Below are positions 34,190 through 34,569 of a DNA stretch of 34,569 nucleotides, one piece after another. The DNA lies in assembly GCA_943704525.1 (NCBI GenBank), contig CALSCQ010000624.1, positions 1 to 34,569 of the forward strand. Reading direction: 5' to 3'. A program made the translations under genes and the position numbers. The notes under the pieces were generated by a model. The model made no database searches, had not been told where the DNA came from, and saw only the letters and a list, made by a program, of their open reading frames with translations. The stretch's first letter is position 1. The number at the start of each line of letters is the position of its first letter. This DNA comes from Pigoraptor vietnamica (lineage: Eukaryota; Opisthokonta; Filasterea).

Positions 34190-34520
34190 CGTGCGTGCAC
34201 AAGCATGTGTGCGCGTGCGGGATGCAATTTTGCCTCTTCGCCACACCTGAAGAATCGTCTCAAAATTGAATGTGAGCCCATTCCACAGCGTGAATTCGCC
34301 CGTTGATGTGCCGGTGATAAGTCGTCGTCCGTCAGGCGTGAACTGCAACGCACACGAGCCACATTAAGAGTTGAGCACTGCGCGCCAGAATACACGTACG
34401 AGTGCCGCGAGAGTGTGCGTGTCACACGTCGCGAATAATAAGTGCGTGCGCAAAAGTGTGAATGTGACTGCGTGTGTGCTGGCGGTGCAAGCTGCCGTCG
34501 GGTACTTGCCACGGCACACA
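31319..34520 (-). CDS. WDR33: WDR33/Pfs2 polyadenylation factor, 5' end missing
   Basis: WDR33 is the CPSF subunit that, with CPSF30, binds the AAUAAA signal for 3'-end cleavage and polyadenylation. Exons in transcript order: (34506-34520, tentative), 34247-34342, 33921-34072, 33606-33706, 33374-33494, 32973-33124, 32726-32804, 32364-32557, 31319-32208. The eight secure exons give 594 residues. Family matches: [149 protein letters not shown]. These are WD40 blades of the propeller. The last exon encodes nearly 300 low-complexity residues: an RG/RD-rich part ([22 protein letters not shown]), then Pro-Gly-Gln-Tyr repeats ([14 protein letters not shown]), comparable to the collagen-like and Gly-rich tail of animal WDR33. 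The N-terminus and first blade lie beyond the window end. Confidence 0.94.
33751..33813. repeat. Seven tandem CACACAGCC units, WDR33 intron
   Basis: A 9-bp unit, the first copy with one change (CGCACAGCC) and six perfect, in intron 33707-33920. It creates open frames on both strands that are not genes. Confidence 0.95.
34134..34185. repeat. (TG)n microsatellite, WDR33 intron
   Basis: About 52 nt of pure TG followed by CG-TG units, in intron 34073-34246. Confidence 0.95.
34506..34520 (-). other. Tentative 15-nt microexon of WDR33
   Basis: The exon starting at 34342 opens in phase 0 with FTPDGRRL, but the family has a C-V-x-W stretch directly before. On the minus strand, 34520-34506 reads as CVPWQ between a GGCAG acceptor-like end and a GTACCC donor, and it joins in phase. 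This would be a 15-nt exon. It adds two residues relative to the usual W-T-P-[DE]-G-R-R spacing, so the call is weak. Confidence 0.35.
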
Positions 34521-34569
34521 CTGCCACAACAGTACACATCGACATATGTAGCCACCCCCTTCCCCCCCC
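34521..34569. other. Probable WDR33 intron up to the window end, ending in a C-run
   Basis: No conserved WDR33 sequence can be read here; it is likely intron. The window ends in eight Cs (34562-34569), mirroring the G-run at its start. Confidence 0.5.

Overview
This window is nuclear DNA of an intron-rich, probably unicellular eukaryote. The evidence is seven conserved protein genes split by about 90 short GT-AG introns (hand count), G+C-rich exons, many intronic TG/CA microsatellites, and no sign of operons, Shine-Dalgarno sites or bacterial genes. I could not fix the lineage. The set (two mitotic genes, a splicing factor, a polyadenylation factor, a Drs2/ATP8A-type flippase, a GAF-domain class I phosphodiesterase, an ENOSF1-type dehydratase) is compatible with several protist groups.

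Layout: (1) P4-ATPase lipid flippase, minus, 31-5654, 3' end beyond the window start; (2) triple-GAF cyclic-nucleotide phosphodiesterase, plus, 6613-10364; (3) ENOSF1/L-fuconate dehydratase, minus, 10931-13624; (4) splicing factor ISY1, plus, 14057-16537; (5) condensin II subunit NCAPD3/CAP-D3, minus, 16855-25997, 33 exons; (6) kinetochore/Dsl1-complex protein ZW10, plus, 26436-30934; (7) polyadenylation factor WDR33/Pfs2, minus, 31319-34520, 5' end beyond the window end. Exon chains were built by hand. Every junction keeps frame and each joined product aligns with recalled family sequences; the six genes with multi-exon internal checks all sum to a multiple of three.

The genes alternate strand without exception, giving three divergent promoters (5655-6612, 13625-14056, 25998-26435) and three convergent 3' junctions (10365-10930, 16538-16854, 30935-31318). 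NCAPD3 and ZW10, both mitotic, share a 438-bp promoter holding E2F-like sites and a TTTGAA element. ISY1 and WDR33 act in pre-mRNA processing. The flippase, phosphodiesterase and ENOSF1 have no obvious functional tie to the others.

No tRNA, rRNA, transposon, virus-like element or CRISPR array was recognised. Non-coding structure is mostly microsatellites, small intronic minisatellites and G/C homopolymers. Both window ends fall in such homopolymers, suggesting contig breaks. I did not find a convincing undescribed system; the more unusual items are the ATG-only exon of ISY1, the extra degenerate GAF domain, the GTGCGT donor preference and the shared mitotic promoter.
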